This document shows positions 47,039 to 57,012 of a DNA stretch of 61,496 bases, in pieces. The notes below the pieces were generated by a model. It was not told the DNA's origin. It ran no database searches and was given only the letters and a program-made list of their open reading frames with translations. How positions within the stretch are numbered: the stretch's first letter is position 1; each line of letters starts with the position of its first letter. This DNA is from an uncultured Clostridia bacterium (GTDB lineage: Bacteria; Bacillota; Clostridia; TANB77; CAG-508). Made by a program: the position numbers and the translations under genes. The stretch spans positions 1-61,496 of the forward strand of contig CANRPS010000004.1 of assembly GCA_947632585.1 (NCBI GenBank), read 5' to 3'.

Positions 47039-47203
47039 TTATTTTTTTTGATTTTTAGAACTTTTTGGAATAACAATTCCTTTTTTCTTGTCAGGATTAT
47101 GAGTTGAATCTATTTTTATATGTTCATAAACAGGAGAAATATCTAAATTTTTACCATCTCCGTTTACTACTTTAATTTCTTTTTTCTTTTTTTCTATACT
47201 CAT
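47039..47203 (-). CDS. Small basic protein of unknown function (54 residues)
   Basis: This gene is below the ORF track cutoff. It starts at ATG 47203, seven bases after AAGGAGGG, and reads MSIEKKKKEIKVVNGDGKNL, then ISPVYEHIKIDS and a lysine-rich tail. The strong ribosome binding site and balanced composition support a real gene. No family is recognised. It lies upstream of spoVT on the same strand. Confidence 0.65.
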   Translation of the reverse strand: MSIEKKKKEIKVVNGDGKNLDISPVYEHIKIDSTHNPDKKKGIVIPKSSKNQKK

Positions 47204-47366
47204 GAAAGAACCCTCCTTTTATTTTTTATATCATAATTTTTTTTTATATGCAATGTTTTTAAGAAACTTTTAGAATAAATATTAAAAATTCACATAAAAA
47301 TTTAAAAGAAAAGCAAAAAAAACTATACAAAAAACATATTTTGATATATAATAAACTAGTAAAATT

Positions 47367-47388
47367 GGAAATAATTATTTCCTTTTTT
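47367..47388 (+). promoter_or_regulatory. Terminator-like hairpin before murE
   Basis: GGAAATAATTATTTCC is a palindrome followed by six T residues, 30 bases before murE. It could act as an attenuator in the leader of the mur operon. Confidence 0.4.
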
Positions 47389-47417
47389 AAAATATATCCT
47401 TGAAAGGAAGAAAACAA

Positions 47418-48887
47418 ATGAATTTAAAAAATATTTTAAATGGAATAGAGGATTTAAAAGCAAAAGGAGAATTAGACAAAGAAATAAAAGGAATTGAAAA
47501 TAATTCTCAAAATGTAAAAAAAGATTTTCTATTTGTTGCAATAAAAGGTTTTACAGTAGATGGACATGATTTTATACAACAAGCAGTTGAAAATGGAGCA
47601 ACAGCTGTTGCAGTAAATGAAAGCTCAGATTGGAAGAAATTAAAATTACCAGAAAATGTGACATTAATTGTAAGCAAAGATACTAGAAGTTTTTTAGCTT
47701 TTTCATCATGTAATTTTTATTCTAATCCATCAAAAAAATTAAAATTAATAGGAATTACAGGCACAAAAGGAAAAACAACAACAACTTTTATGATAAAAGA
47801 AATACTTGAAAAAGCAGGAAAAAAAGTAGGACTAATAGGAACAATTGCTACTTATATAAATGGAAAAAAATTAAATGATTCTGAAAGAACAACACCTGAA
47901 AGTTTAGAGTTACAAAAACTTTTTGCACAAATGGTAAAAGAAAAAGTAGAATATGTTGTGATGGAAGTTTCATCACAAAGTTTGAAATTACATAGAGTTG
48001 ATGGATGTGAATTTGACATAGTAGCATTTACTAATCTATCAGAAGATCACATTAGTGAGAAAGAACATCCAGACATAAAAGACTATTTTGAATCAAAATT
48101 AAAATTATTTGAGATGTGTAAAATAGGTTACACAAATATGGATGATTTACATGGAAATAAGATAAGAAAAATGTTTCCTGATAAAGAAATTTTTGGATAT
48201 GGAATAGACAATGGGGGAGAACTTGTTGCAAGAGATATAACAGTAACTAGCTCTTATGTTGATTTTAAAACAAAACTTACAGATAAAAATGAAAGAATAA
48301 AGGTCGATATTCCTGGTAGATTTACAGTATATAATGCTTTAGCTACAATTAGTATTTGTAAAAAATTAGGAATAGAAGGAGAAATAATAAAAGAAGCTTT
48401 AGAAAAGGTTAAAGTACCAGGAAGATCAGAAATGGTAGAGAATAAATTAGAAATACCAATAATGATTGATTATGCTCATACTCCAGAAAGCCTACAAAAT
48501 ATACTTCAAGCAGTTAAGTCTTATACGAGAGGAAAATTAATTTCAGTATTTGGCTGTGGTGGAGATAGAGATAGAAGAAAACGTCCTCAAATGGGAGAAA
48601 TATCTGGAAGAATAGCTGATTATACAATAATAACGTCAGATAATCCTCGTACAGAAGAACCAAAAGCAATAGTTGATGAAATTGAAAAGGGAATAAAAAA
48701 GACTAAAGGAAAATATGAAGTTATAGTTGATAGAAAATCAGCAATAGCGAAGGCAATTGAAATGGCAAGTAAAGCTGATGTTATAGTTTTGGCAGGAAAA
48801 GGACATGAAACATATCAAGAAATAAATGGAGAAAAACATCCTTTTGATGAAAGAACTATAGTTACAGAAATAATTAATCAAAAATAA
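47418..48887 (+). CDS. murE: UDP-MurNAc-tripeptide synthetase MurE
   Basis: The ATG at 47418 is taken as start; the track TTG at 47400 lies before the AAAGGAAG site. The 489-residue Mur ligase has the ATP loop GITGTKGKTTTTFMIKEIL, VMEVSSQSLKLHRVDG and the DNPR motif (TSDNPRTEEP) that marks meso-diaminopimelate use. It adds the third amino acid of the peptidoglycan stem. murE-mraY-ftsW-murG form one operon. Confidence 0.95.
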   Translation: MNLKNILNGIEDLKAKGELDKEIKGIENNSQNVKKDFLFVAIKGFTVDGHDFIQQAVENGATAVAVNESSDWKKLKLPENVTLIVSKDTRSFLAFSSCNFYSNPSKKLKLIGITGTKGKTTTTFMIKEILEKAGKKVGLIGTIATYINGKKLNDSERTTPESLELQKLFAQMVKEKVEYVVMEVSSQSLKLHRVDGCEFDIVAFTNLSEDHISEKEHPDIKDYFESKLKLFEMCKIGYTNMDDLHGNKIRKMFPDKEIFGYGIDNGGELVARDITVTSSYVDFKTKLTDKNERIKVDIPGRFTVYNALATISICKKLGIEGEIIKEALEKVKVPGRSEMVENKLEIPIMIDYAHTPESLQNILQAVKSYTRGKLISVFGCGGDRDRRKRPQMGEISGRIADYTIITSDNPRTEEPKAIVDEIEKGIKKTKGKYEVIVDRKSAIAKAIEMASKADVIVLAGKGHETYQEINGEKHPFDERTIVTEIINQK

Positions 48888-48906
48888 AAAGAAAGGCAAA
48901 AACGAC

Positions 48907-49887
48907 ATGAATTTCCAAATAATAATACTTTTAATAAGCTTTATATTGACGATAATATTTTCCCTAATAATTATACCTATTTTGAAAAAAGTAAAAATTG
49001 GTCAACAAGAAAGAGAAGATGGTCCAAAATCACATTTGAAAAAACAAGGAACACCAACAATGGGTGGAATTATATTTATGATTTCAATAATAATTTGTGT
49101 AACTGGAACATATGTATATTACAAAACACAAGGAGAATTAGAACTAGCAAAAAATTTAATTCCAATGCTTTGTTTGATGATTGGATTTGGAATAGTTGGT
49201 TTTATAGATGATTTTAAAAAATTAGTTTTGAAAAATACTGACGGGTTGAAACCAAAATATAAAATGTTAGGATTATTTATAATTTCAATTTTATATACAT
49301 TGTTTGTAGTAAAATATTCTAATTATGGAACAGAAATAGAAATACCTATTTTAAAAACAATTGTGAGTTTGCCAATATTTATATATATACCTTTTGCGAT
49401 TTTAGTAATACTTAGTACAACGAACGCAATTAACTTGACAGATGGAATAGATGGATTATCATCAAGTGTTTGTAGCATAATTATAACATCTTTAGTTGTA
49501 GTAGCTATGCTAAAATCAGTTAATGAAGTGGCAATTTTAGGAAGTATTGCAGTTGGAGCAATATTAGGATTTTTAATATTTAATCTTCATCCAGCAAAAG
49601 TAATGATGGGAGATACTGGTTCATTATTTTTAGGAGGATTAATATCAGGTCTTGCTTTATATTTAGGAGTACCATTAATTTTAATTGTAATGGCTTTTAT
49701 ACCAATACTTGAAACATTATCTGTAATAATCCAGGTATATTATTATAAAAAAACAGGGAATAGAATATTTAAAATGGCACCACTTCATCACCATTTTGAA
49801 CTATCAGGATGGAATGAAAATAAAGTAGTTAGAGTTTTTTCTATTATAACATTACTTGTATGTATAATAGGAATTTTAATGATTTAA
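48907..49887 (+). CDS. mraY: Phospho-MurNAc-pentapeptide transferase MraY
   Basis: This 326-residue protein has ten membrane helices and MraY motifs: REDGPKSHLKKQGTPTMGGI, FIDDFKK, NAINLTDGIDGLS and MAPLHHHFELSGWNE. It makes lipid I on undecaprenyl phosphate. It follows murE by 19 bp. Confidence 0.97.
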   Translation: MNFQIIILLISFILTIIFSLIIIPILKKVKIGQQEREDGPKSHLKKQGTPTMGGIIFMISIIICVTGTYVYYKTQGELELAKNLIPMLCLMIGFGIVGFIDDFKKLVLKNTDGLKPKYKMLGLFIISILYTLFVVKYSNYGTEIEIPILKTIVSLPIFIYIPFAILVILSTTNAINLTDGIDGLSSSVCSIIITSLVVVAMLKSVNEVAILGSIAVGAILGFLIFNLHPAKVMMGDTGSLFLGGLISGLALYLGVPLILIVMAFIPILETLSVIIQVYYYKKTGNRIFKMAPLHHHFELSGWNENKVVRVFSIITLLVCIIGILMI

Positions 49888-49911
49888 AATAACATTGAAA
49901 GGAGATAAAAC

Positions 49912-51047
49912 GTGGCAAGCAAGAAAAACAAGAAATTTTCTAGTTTTTTAGAGAACCCAATTGACTATACTCTTCTTATAACTGTACTCTTACTATTAAC
50001 ATTAGGTTTAATTATGGTACTTTCAGCAAGTACTCCAATTGCACTTCAAGATAGTAAAAGTCGGGAGTAGTTATACATATTTTATAAAACAGGCAGCTTT
50101 TGCTGTATTAGGGCTTTTCGCCATGGCATTTATATCTAAGGTTGATTATAGATTTTACAAAAAAATTTATAAAGCAGCATATGTAATATCTATTATACTT
50201 TTGATACTTGTTCTAGTTGCTGGAAAAACAATTAATGAATCCAAAAGATGGATATATATAGGAAGCATATCTTTCCAACCATCTGAACTTGTAAAATTTT
50301 GTATGATAATATTTTTTGCAGGGTTACTTACAAAAGATAGAGAAGAATTAAAATATTTTGTAAAAGGATGGATATATCATTTACTACCATTAATACCAAT
50401 AGCAGCATTATTATTATTAGAACCACATATGAGTGTTACTATGGTAATTGGAGGAACTATTTTAGTAATGATGATAATAGCAGGTTGTAAATTATGGCAA
50501 ATGGTTATCCCTCGGTACAGCCATTGGAATACCTGCCCTTATTGCAATAATAATTGCAGAACCATATAGATTAGCTAGAGTAACTACATTTTTAGATCCA
50601 TGGAAAGATTCTTTAGGTAGAGGATGGCAAGTAATACAAAGTTTATATGCTATTGGTTCAGGAGGACTATTTGGTTCGGGCTTGGGATTAAGCAAACAAA
50701 AATATTTGTATTTACCAGAACCACATAATGACTTTATCTTTTCTGTTTTGGCAGAAGAGTTAGGATTTGTTGGATGTGCATTTGTAATTATATTATTTGC
50801 AATATTCATCTGGAGGGGAATCTTAATTGCAATGAAGGCTCCAGATATGTTTGGAAGTTTGATTGCAACAGGAATTACAGCCTTAGTAACAATACAAGTA
50901 ATAATAAATATTGCAGTTGTAACATCATCAATGCCTGCAACAGGAATGCCACTTCCATTTTTTAGTTATGGAGGAACAGCTTTATTTTTGATGCTTTGTG
51001 GAGTGGGTATATTGCTTAATATTTCGCGAGCGGGAAGGAGAGTATAA
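49912..51047 (+). CDS. ftsW: Cell-division protein FtsW, with two +1 shifts at CGG
   Basis: FtsW is the septal SEDS peptidoglycan polymerase. From GTG at 49912 (AAAGGAG upstream), frame 0 gives 50 residues ending in a membrane helix and SASTPIALQDSKS, then CGG at 50062 and TAG. The +1 frame continues GSSYTYFIKQAAFAV for 150 codons to a second CGG at 50513. A further +1 shift gives GTAIGIPALIAIIIAEPYRLARVTTFLDPW, PEPHNDFIFSVLAEELGF and MPLPFFSYGGTALF, to the TAA at 51045. The joined product is 377 residues, with a normal FtsW length and all helices. This is the only SEDS gene in the mur cluster, so loss of function seems unlikely. Confidence 0.87.
50059..50065 (+). other. First CGG +1 recoding site in ftsW
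   Basis: AGT-CGG-G is read AGT-(C)-GGG to join SKS to GSSYTYF. Frame 0 stops one codon after GAG. Confidence 0.82.
50510..50516 (+). other. Second CGG +1 recoding site in ftsW
   Basis: CCT-CGG-T is read CCT-(C)-GGT to join MVIP to GTAIGIPAL. Frame 0 ends at TAG about 19 codons later. Confidence 0.82.
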
Positions 51048-52172
51048 ATGAGGGCTATAATTGCAGCAGCAGGAACAGGAGGTCATATTAATCCTGCCCT
51101 TTCTATTGCAAACAAAATAAAAGAAGAAGATAAAACTAGTGAAATCATCTTTATTGGAACAGATAGAGGATTAGAAAATGACTTAGTACCTCGTGCAGGA
51201 TATGAATTAAAACATATAGAAGCATATGGATTAAGCAAGAAAATATCTATAGATAATTTGAAAAAAATATATAAGACCTATAAGGGCATAAGTGAAGCAA
51301 AAAAAATAATAAAGGAATTTAATCCAGATATTGTAATTGGAACAGGTGGATATATTTGTGGGCCAGTTATTATTGCAGCAAAAAAATATAAAAAACCTAC
51401 ATTATTACATGAAAGCAATAGCTTTCCTGGAAAAGCGGTTCAAATGTTATCTAAAAAAGTAGATACAATCGCTGTTTCATTTGAAGATGCTAAAAAGTTA
51501 CTTACTAAATGTAAAAATGTAGTATTTACTGGAACACCTATAAAAATAAAGAAAAGAAATTTTACAATTAATGAGAAATTAGAAATTATAAATTCAATAG
51601 GACTTTCTATGACTATGCCTATTGTATTGGTCTTTGGTGGAAGCCAAGGAGCTCAAAAAATAAATGAAACATTAATAGATATAATAACAAATACCAAAAA
51701 TAAAAACTATCAAATAATTTGGGCAACAGGGGCTAAGCAATTTGATATAATAAAAAAAGAATTAGAAGAAAAGGGACTAGATATAGAAAATATTCAAAAT
51801 ACAAAGATTCTTCCTTATATATATAATATGGAAGAGATTGAAAATGTAGCAGATTTAGTTGTAGCTAGAAGCGGAGCAATGACAATTACTGAGATTGCAA
51901 ATTTGGGAAAACCATCAATATTAATACCTTTACCAAATGTTAGTAATAATCACCAAATGTATAATGCAAAAGTTTTATCAAATGTTAATGCTGCAACAAT
52001 TATAGAAAATAATAAATTAAATGGAGAATTATTGCATACTGAAATTACAAAGATAGTTTTAGATAAGGATAAATATAATGAAATGAGCTTAAATGCTTAT
52101 AAATTAAGAACAAATGATGTGGAAAATAAAATTTATCAAGAAATAGAAAAGCTTGTGAAAGGAAGTAACTAA
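51048..52172 (+). CDS. murG: Undecaprenyldiphospho-MurNAc-pentapeptide GlcNAc transferase MurG
   Basis: This 374-residue GT28 enzyme makes lipid II. Motifs: AAAGTGGHINPALSIA, GTGGYICGPVI, LLHESNSFPGKA, VFGGSQGAQKINE and ARSGAMTITEIA with PLPNVSNNHQMYNA. Its ATG comes directly after the ftsW stop with no spacer, so its translation may depend on ribosomes finishing ftsW, that is, on both CGG shifts (inference). Confidence 0.96.
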   Translation: MRAIIAAAGTGGHINPALSIANKIKEEDKTSEIIFIGTDRGLENDLVPRAGYELKHIEAYGLSKKISIDNLKKIYKTYKGISEAKKIIKEFNPDIVIGTGGYICGPVIIAAKKYKKPTLLHESNSFPGKAVQMLSKKVDTIAVSFEDAKKLLTKCKNVVFTGTPIKIKKRNFTINEKLEIINSIGLSMTMPIVLVFGGSQGAQKINETLIDIITNTKNKNYQIIWATGAKQFDIIKKELEEKGLDIENIQNTKILPYIYNMEEIENVADLVVARSGAMTITEIANLGKPSILIPLPNVSNNHQMYNAKVLSNVNAATIIENNKLNGELLHTEITKIVLDKDKYNEMSLNAYKLRTNDVENKIYQEIEKLVKGSN

Positions 52173-52173
52173 A

Positions 52174-53514
52174 GTGTTGAAAAAGAATACGCCACTAAAA
52201 ATTGTTTTAGTAATTTTTATTACAGAAGTAGTCATATTAATTGGATTAGGAATTTCTTTACAGATGAATATCATAAATATCAATAATCAAATAGAGGCAG
52301 GTAGTATAACTAATCTAGAACAAACAAGCACAATGATAACAAATCTATCAAATAAAGTAAATATTATATTAATTATATCAAGTGTTGTGTTTGTTATAAT
52401 TACTATTGGATTGAGCATATATACTTCTAAAATGATAGTTTATCCATTGAACAAATATTTAAAAAGTAAGGATGAACAAAAATCAAATGAAGAGATAGAA
52501 CTTAGAAAAATTATTCTACATACAACAGAGGGAATTATAGCTTTTAATAGAGATGGAAGTATAGCATTAATTAATCCTGCTGCAAAAAGACTTTTGAAAA
52601 TCTCACCAGAGGATAATTCTTTTAATGATATTTTTCATAAATATAATATGGACATAAACATGGAAAAAATAATTTATTTGGACAATTGGACTTCTACTAC
52701 TGAAAGAGTAAATGTTGGAGAATATACGTTAAGTGTTTTATTTTCTCCTTATAGGGACAAGCAAGATATTCCTGCAGGTATGATTGCATTTATTCCTGAT
52801 ACAATAGAGCATGAAAGATTAGACAAAATGAGAAAAGAATTTGTTGCTGATGTGTCACATGAGTTAAAAACTCCAATAACTTCTATTATGGGATATAGTG
52901 ATACTCTTTTAGAAGGAGAATATGATGAAGAAACTCAAAAGGAATTTATAGGAGTAATTGCTTCAGAAGCAAGGCGTATGGCAAGACTTGTTACAGATTT
53001 ACTAGAACTTTCAAGAATTGATAGTAATAAGAAAAAAATTCAAAAGGAAAGTTTTGACCTAGGAAAGATGGTAAAGGAATGTCAAAATAAACTTGCAATA
53101 GAAATTAAGAAGAAAAATCATCAAGTAGAAAATTTTGTGACAGCAGAAGTTCCACTAGTATTTGCAGATAGAGATGATATTGAAAGAGTAGTATTAAATA
53201 TAATGACAAATAGTATAAAATATACACCTGATGGTGGAAACATAAAAATATATGTTGGATTTGTTTATAATGATGCATATATAAAAATAATTGACAATGG
53301 AATTGGAATTCCAGAAAATGATTTAAATAGAATCTTTGAACGTTTTTATAGAGTAGATAAAGCTCGTAGTAGAGAATATGGTGGAACAGGATTAGGACTT
53401 TCTATAGCTAAAGAGATTTTAGATAAAAATGGAGGAAGTATTGATATAAAAAGTGAAGTTGGAAAGGGAACAGAGGTAGTTATAAAAGTACCAACTATAA
53501 AGGCACATTCTTAA
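52174..53514 (+). CDS. Sensor histidine kinase (PhoR/WalK-like), no adjacent regulator
   Basis: This 446-residue membrane kinase begins at GTG. It has two membrane helices (~residues 8-30 and 58-80), a PAS-like domain (~110-205), HisKA with VADVSHELKTPITSIMGYSDTL, and HATPase with NIMTNSIKYTPDGG, DNGIGIPE and GGTGLGLSIAKEIL. The extracytoplasmic loop is short. No response regulator gene is next to it; its place after murG suggests a role in envelope control (inference). Confidence 0.87.
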   Translation: MLKKNTPLKIVLVIFITEVVILIGLGISLQMNIININNQIEAGSITNLEQTSTMITNLSNKVNIILIISSVVFVIITIGLSIYTSKMIVYPLNKYLKSKDEQKSNEEIELRKIILHTTEGIIAFNRDGSIALINPAAKRLLKISPEDNSFNDIFHKYNMDINMEKIIYLDNWTSTTERVNVGEYTLSVLFSPYRDKQDIPAGMIAFIPDTIEHERLDKMRKEFVADVSHELKTPITSIMGYSDTLLEGEYDEETQKEFIGVIASEARRMARLVTDLLELSRIDSNKKKIQKESFDLGKMVKECQNKLAIEIKKKNHQVENFVTAEVPLVFADRDDIERVVLNIMTNSIKYTPDGGNIKIYVGFVYNDAYIKIIDNGIGIPENDLNRIFERFYRVDKARSREYGGTGLGLSIAKEILDKNGGSIDIKSEVGKGTEVVIKVPTIKAHS

Positions 53515-53551
53515 GTAATGTGAGGAAAGGTGAATTTTAAGGAAGAATAAA

Positions 53552-54397
53552 ATGCTGGATATATTAAAAGATACGTTTGTTGATATAGTAAAGTTATTGC
53601 CATTTTTATTTATAACATATTTAATAATGGAATATATAGAAAATAAAACAAGCGAAAAATTCAAAGAAAAAATAAAAAAATCAGGTAAATTTGGTCCTAT
53701 ATTTGGAGGAATGGCAGGAATAGTACCACAATGTGGATTTGCAGCTTCTGCAACCAATCTTTATGTGACAAGATTTATTTCTATAGGAACTTTAATTGCT
53801 GTATATTTAGCGACATCTGATGAAATGTTACCGATTTTTATTTCTAAATCAATGCCATTAAACATTATTTTAGAAATACTTGCAATAAAATTGGTTTTTG
53901 CTATATTTTTTGGATTTTTAATAGATTGTATTTTTAAAAAAATAACTAAAGGAGAAATTCAAGAAGCACAAGATATTTGTGAACAGGATAATTGTGGATG
54001 TCATGAACATGGAATTGTTAAATCAAGTTTAAAACATACATTAAATATAATAATATATATATTTATTATAACATTAATTATTAATATTGTAATTGCAAAA
54101 GTAGGTCAGGAAAATATAGAAATATTTATTGAAAATCATAAAGCTTTAGGACCAATTATATCAAGTTTAATAGGACTTATACCAAATTGTGCGGCATCTG
54201 TAATTATAACAAATTTATATATAACAAATGTATTTAATATGGCTTCATTAATTGCAGGATTACTTACAGGAGCAGGAGTGGGGTTACTTATATTATTTAG
54301 AATGAATAAAGGACATTGGAAAGAAAACTTTACGATCATGGGACTTTTATATTTTATTGGAGTAATTTCTGGATTGTTTATACAAATATTTATATAG
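53552..54397 (+). CDS. ArsP_2-type (DUF2899) permease
   Basis: This 281-residue protein has about eight membrane helices in two halves, each with a conserved motif (VPQCGFAASATNLY and IPNCAASVIITNLY), and a central histidine- and cysteine-bearing loop (CEQDNCGCHEHG) that may bind metal. The family has been annotated as arsenic efflux or manganese transport; the substrate is not settled. Confidence 0.78.
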   Translation: MLDILKDTFVDIVKLLPFLFITYLIMEYIENKTSEKFKEKIKKSGKFGPIFGGMAGIVPQCGFAASATNLYVTRFISIGTLIAVYLATSDEMLPIFISKSMPLNIILEILAIKLVFAIFFGFLIDCIFKKITKGEIQEAQDICEQDNCGCHEHGIVKSSLKHTLNIIIYIFIITLIINIVIAKVGQENIEIFIENHKALGPIISSLIGLIPNCAASVIITNLYITNVFNMASLIAGLLTGAGVGLLILFRMNKGHWKENFTIMGLLYFIGVISGLFIQIFI

Positions 54398-54414
54398 GAG
54401 ATAAATTAAATCAT

Positions 54415-54449
54415 AAAAAAACAACTAGTTAAAAACTAGTTGTTTTTTA
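54415..54449. terminator. Bidirectional terminator between the permease and virD4-like genes
   Basis: AAAAAACAACTAGTT and AACTAGTTGTTTTTT form a perfect stem with A and T runs. Confidence 0.88.
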
Positions 54450-56780
54450 CTTTTTATCATTTTCTTTTCTAAAATCAACCACTAGGGAATCATCATTATT
54501 TAGTAAGAAATCTGGATTACTAAATTGAATTGGGTCTTCTTCATCTACGTTGCTAGAATTTTTATTTCTAAATTTTCTTAAAGAAGCTTCATCTACAACT
54601 TCTCCAGACAAGAACTTTGAAAAATCATATTTTTTACCATTATGTTTTTCATTATGTTTAGATGCCATAAGATTAGTAATACCTTGGCTATTTACTGGTC
54701 TACCATTGTCTCCGATAAGTTTATATGCCACTTCTTTTTCTCCAAAGAATTGCATTTGACCTGCTCTAAGTTTAGGAGTCCAATCAAATTTAACTGTACT
54801 TGAAGTAGATGACATTTCACCTTTATTATAATCGAATCCACGTGGTAAGCTCCATTGTTTCCATTGTCCAATTTCTTTTTCCCACCATTGTAATTCATCA
54901 ATAGGAGTAGAACCACCTGTGAATACTTTACTTGAACAATTGGTAAGAACTGTACTATTGAATTTAGCCATAGCTTGATTATTTTCTTTATCTACTTCTA
55001 CATTAGCTACTCCAGAAGTACCAAACATTGAAATACTTTGAGCAGAGATAGTAGTTCCAACACAATATTTTCTGTACATTGTAAAGATTGTCTCTGTATC
55101 TCTAGTAAGATAATCAGGAAACTCATCAATATATAAGTAATGTGGTATACGACTATTTTCATTTCCTGGTCTTCTTAATACTGCATTTTGCATTGATAGT
55201 AAAAAGAATAATCCAAATGCTGAGCTAACAAATTTTCCAGCTTCTCCTCTTCGTGTGCATACAAAGATAAATTCGCCATCTTTTAATGATTTATCAAAAT
55301 CGATATTATCATGTCTATTACATAAGATATTTTTAACTTTTGGATAACGCAATAAGTTTTCTAGTCTACCAGCAATGTAGAATGCATATTTTTCCATTTC
55401 TTTCAATCCACGTGATTTTGGATAGAAATTCTTTTCAAAAAATGTAATTTGCATACTATATTCTTGTGATAATTCGTCATCACTTTTTAGAATTTCACAC
55501 ATTTTTTTAACTAAATCAAAATTATTTAAAAGTTTTAATAAGTCTTCTATATTAGGAAGAACGCCATTATTCATTTTTGGATAAACCAATTTTAATAATA
55601 TTGTTAAATTTTCTAATATTTGAATAACTGCATCTTCTGAAAAGTTATCTCCATCTATAGATTTAATTCCATTTAATGTTGAAGAAATTGTAACAGCAAT
55701 TTTATTAGGATCATCATAAACAAAAGGATTAAGTCCTTTTGTTTCAGCAGTATTTAATGGATCTAATAAAGTATAATCTATATTATAATTTTTACAAACT
55801 TCAACCATTTTATCAATACTTTCATTATCAGGAGAAATATAAGTTAATCCTATATCTCTATATACTACTTTAGGTGAACTTGAAAGTACCATTTTTTGTA
55901 TAAAAGTTTTAAATAAAGTTTCTTTTCCAAATGCAGGTGTAAGCATACCTAAATTAAAATGTTCATTTAAATATTCGTTATTATATGGACCTGATATTGT
56001 AGCTATACCTGTTTTTAAAGCTGTAAATCCAAGCTCTTTAGAAGCCTCTTTAAAGAAAAACTTTTTCTCAATATCTTGTGCTATCATTGGCTCAAATATT
56101 CTTGATGTTTTACCTGTACCAGAGCCACCACATACAAGTAAAGATTTATATCTACAATTTTGTCCAAATACTTCTTTTTTACCAGTAAAATAATCATAAA
56201 CAAAAGATACATCACAAGTATAAGCATTATGTTTTATTGCTTTATCTGATAAATCAATTCCTTTATAATCCCAAATAGATTTTATCATTAAGTTATTATC
56301 ATTAATTCCAAGTAAAATTTTCTTAACAATAAATGGATATAATGTAACTAAAGGAATGTAAATCGATATAGCTGAAAATGCTTGTCTTACTAATCCAGGA
56401 AATTCTGTTACTATATTAGCATAATTTGGAACTGATAAGAATAGTAACCAAAGTCCTGAGTTTAGCCATTGTGTAAACATCGAAATTGATATTATGTATA
56501 TTGCTATAAGATATGTATAAAATAATGTTACTTTGCGAGCTCTACTATCTGCAAAACTTGATGCTGCTGCAAATGCATAAGCAAGAGCAGGGCATGCAAG
56601 TGCTAAAGTATATTTAAAAGGACCCCAATAAGATGAAGAAACCCCTGTAAATATCATTAGCAATAATTCAACTATTCTGTCTATACAAATATAAAAAGTA
56701 ACTAAAGTTAATATAAAAGTAAAAAAAGTATTTCTATTAACATTCAGTTTCTTTAATAGTTTATCTATTAATTTCATCAT
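54447..56780 (-). CDS. Orphan VirD4/TraG-family coupling ATPase
   Basis: This 777-residue protein has four to five N-terminal membrane helices (~residues 15-165). An ATPase domain follows, with Walker A CGGSGTGKTSRIFEPMIAQD, Walker B HYLYIDEFPDYLTRDTET and a C-terminal TraG-like SAQSISMFG region. VirD4/TraG proteins feed DNA or proteins into type IV secretion systems. No relaxase, VirB4 or integrase is in the window, and base use matches the host, so it is not part of a visible conjugative element. It may move protein or DNA with partners coded elsewhere. Confidence 0.8.
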   Translation of the reverse strand: MMKLIDKLLKKLNVNRNTFFTFILTLVTFYICIDRIVELLLMIFTGVSSSYWGPFKYTLALACPALAYAFAAASSFADSRARKVTLFYTYLIAIYIISISMFTQWLNSGLWLLFLSVPNYANIVTEFPGLVRQAFSAISIYIPLVTLYPFIVKKILLGINDNNLMIKSIWDYKGIDLSDKAIKHNAYTCDVSFVYDYFTGKKEVFGQNCRYKSLLVCGGSGTGKTSRIFEPMIAQDIEKKFFFKEASKELGFTALKTGIATISGPYNNEYLNEHFNLGMLTPAFGKETLFKTFIQKMVLSSSPKVVYRDIGLTYISPDNESIDKMVEVCKNYNIDYTLLDPLNTAETKGLNPFVYDDPNKIAVTISSTLNGIKSIDGDNFSEDAVIQILENLTILLKLVYPKMNNGVLPNIEDLLKLLNNFDLVKKMCEILKSDDELSQEYSMQITFFEKNFYPKSRGLKEMEKYAFYIAGRLENLLRYPKVKNILCNRHDNIDFDKSLKDGEFIFVCTRRGEAGKFVSSAFGLFFLLSMQNAVLRRPGNENSRIPHYLYIDEFPDYLTRDTETIFTMYRKYCVGTTISAQSISMFGTSGVANVEVDKENNQAMAKFNSTVLTNCSSKVFTGGSTPIDELQWWEKEIGQWKQWSLPRGFDYNKGEMSSTSSTVKFDWTPKLRAGQMQFFGEKEVAYKLIGDNGRPVNSQGITNLMASKHNEKHNGKKYDFSKFLSGEVVDEASLRKFRNKNSSNVDEEDPIQFSNPDFLLNNDDSLVVDFRKENDKK

Positions 56781-56890
56781 ATATTAAACCTCTTATTAAA
56801 ATCAATCATATATATTATCCTACAAAATGGCAAAAAAAACAAGAGGAAAAGGCAAAAAAGTAGAAAAATATGTTTCAAAAATATGATTTA

Positions 56891-56919
56891 TTGCATAAAA
56901 TAACTAAATATGATATAAT
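56891..56919 (+). promoter_or_regulatory. Promoter of the riboswitch transcript
   Basis: TTGCAT and TATAAT are 17 bases apart, just upstream of the riboswitch. Confidence 0.7.
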
Positions 56920-56933
56920 AATAGTAGATGTAA

Positions 56934-57012
56934 AAAGCAAAATAAACGAAAGTTTATGACGCAAAGCCATAGGTCTAAGGGATTAATCCTAATGATAGCT
57001 AGGTTACCTTCC
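56934..57012 (+). promoter_or_regulatory. Cyclic-di-GMP-I (GEMM) riboswitch
   Basis: The sequence follows the GEMM-I layout: GCAAAATAAAC, a GAAA tetraloop closing TAAAC/GTTTA, then TGACGCAAAGCCATAGG, a variable hairpin (AGGGATTAATCCT), and ATGATAGCTAGGTTACC. The GACGCAAAGCC core and the GNRA loop/receptor pair are diagnostic. It senses the second messenger c-di-GMP. Confidence 0.88.

Noticed and set aside
50039-50569. Separate start for the middle part of ftsW
   Set aside because: The TTG at 50039 lacks a ribosome site and would remove the first membrane helix, which is intact in frame 0.
54447-56780. Conjugative element around the VirD4-like gene
   Set aside because: No relaxase, VirB4, integrase, attachment-site repeats or base-composition change nearby.
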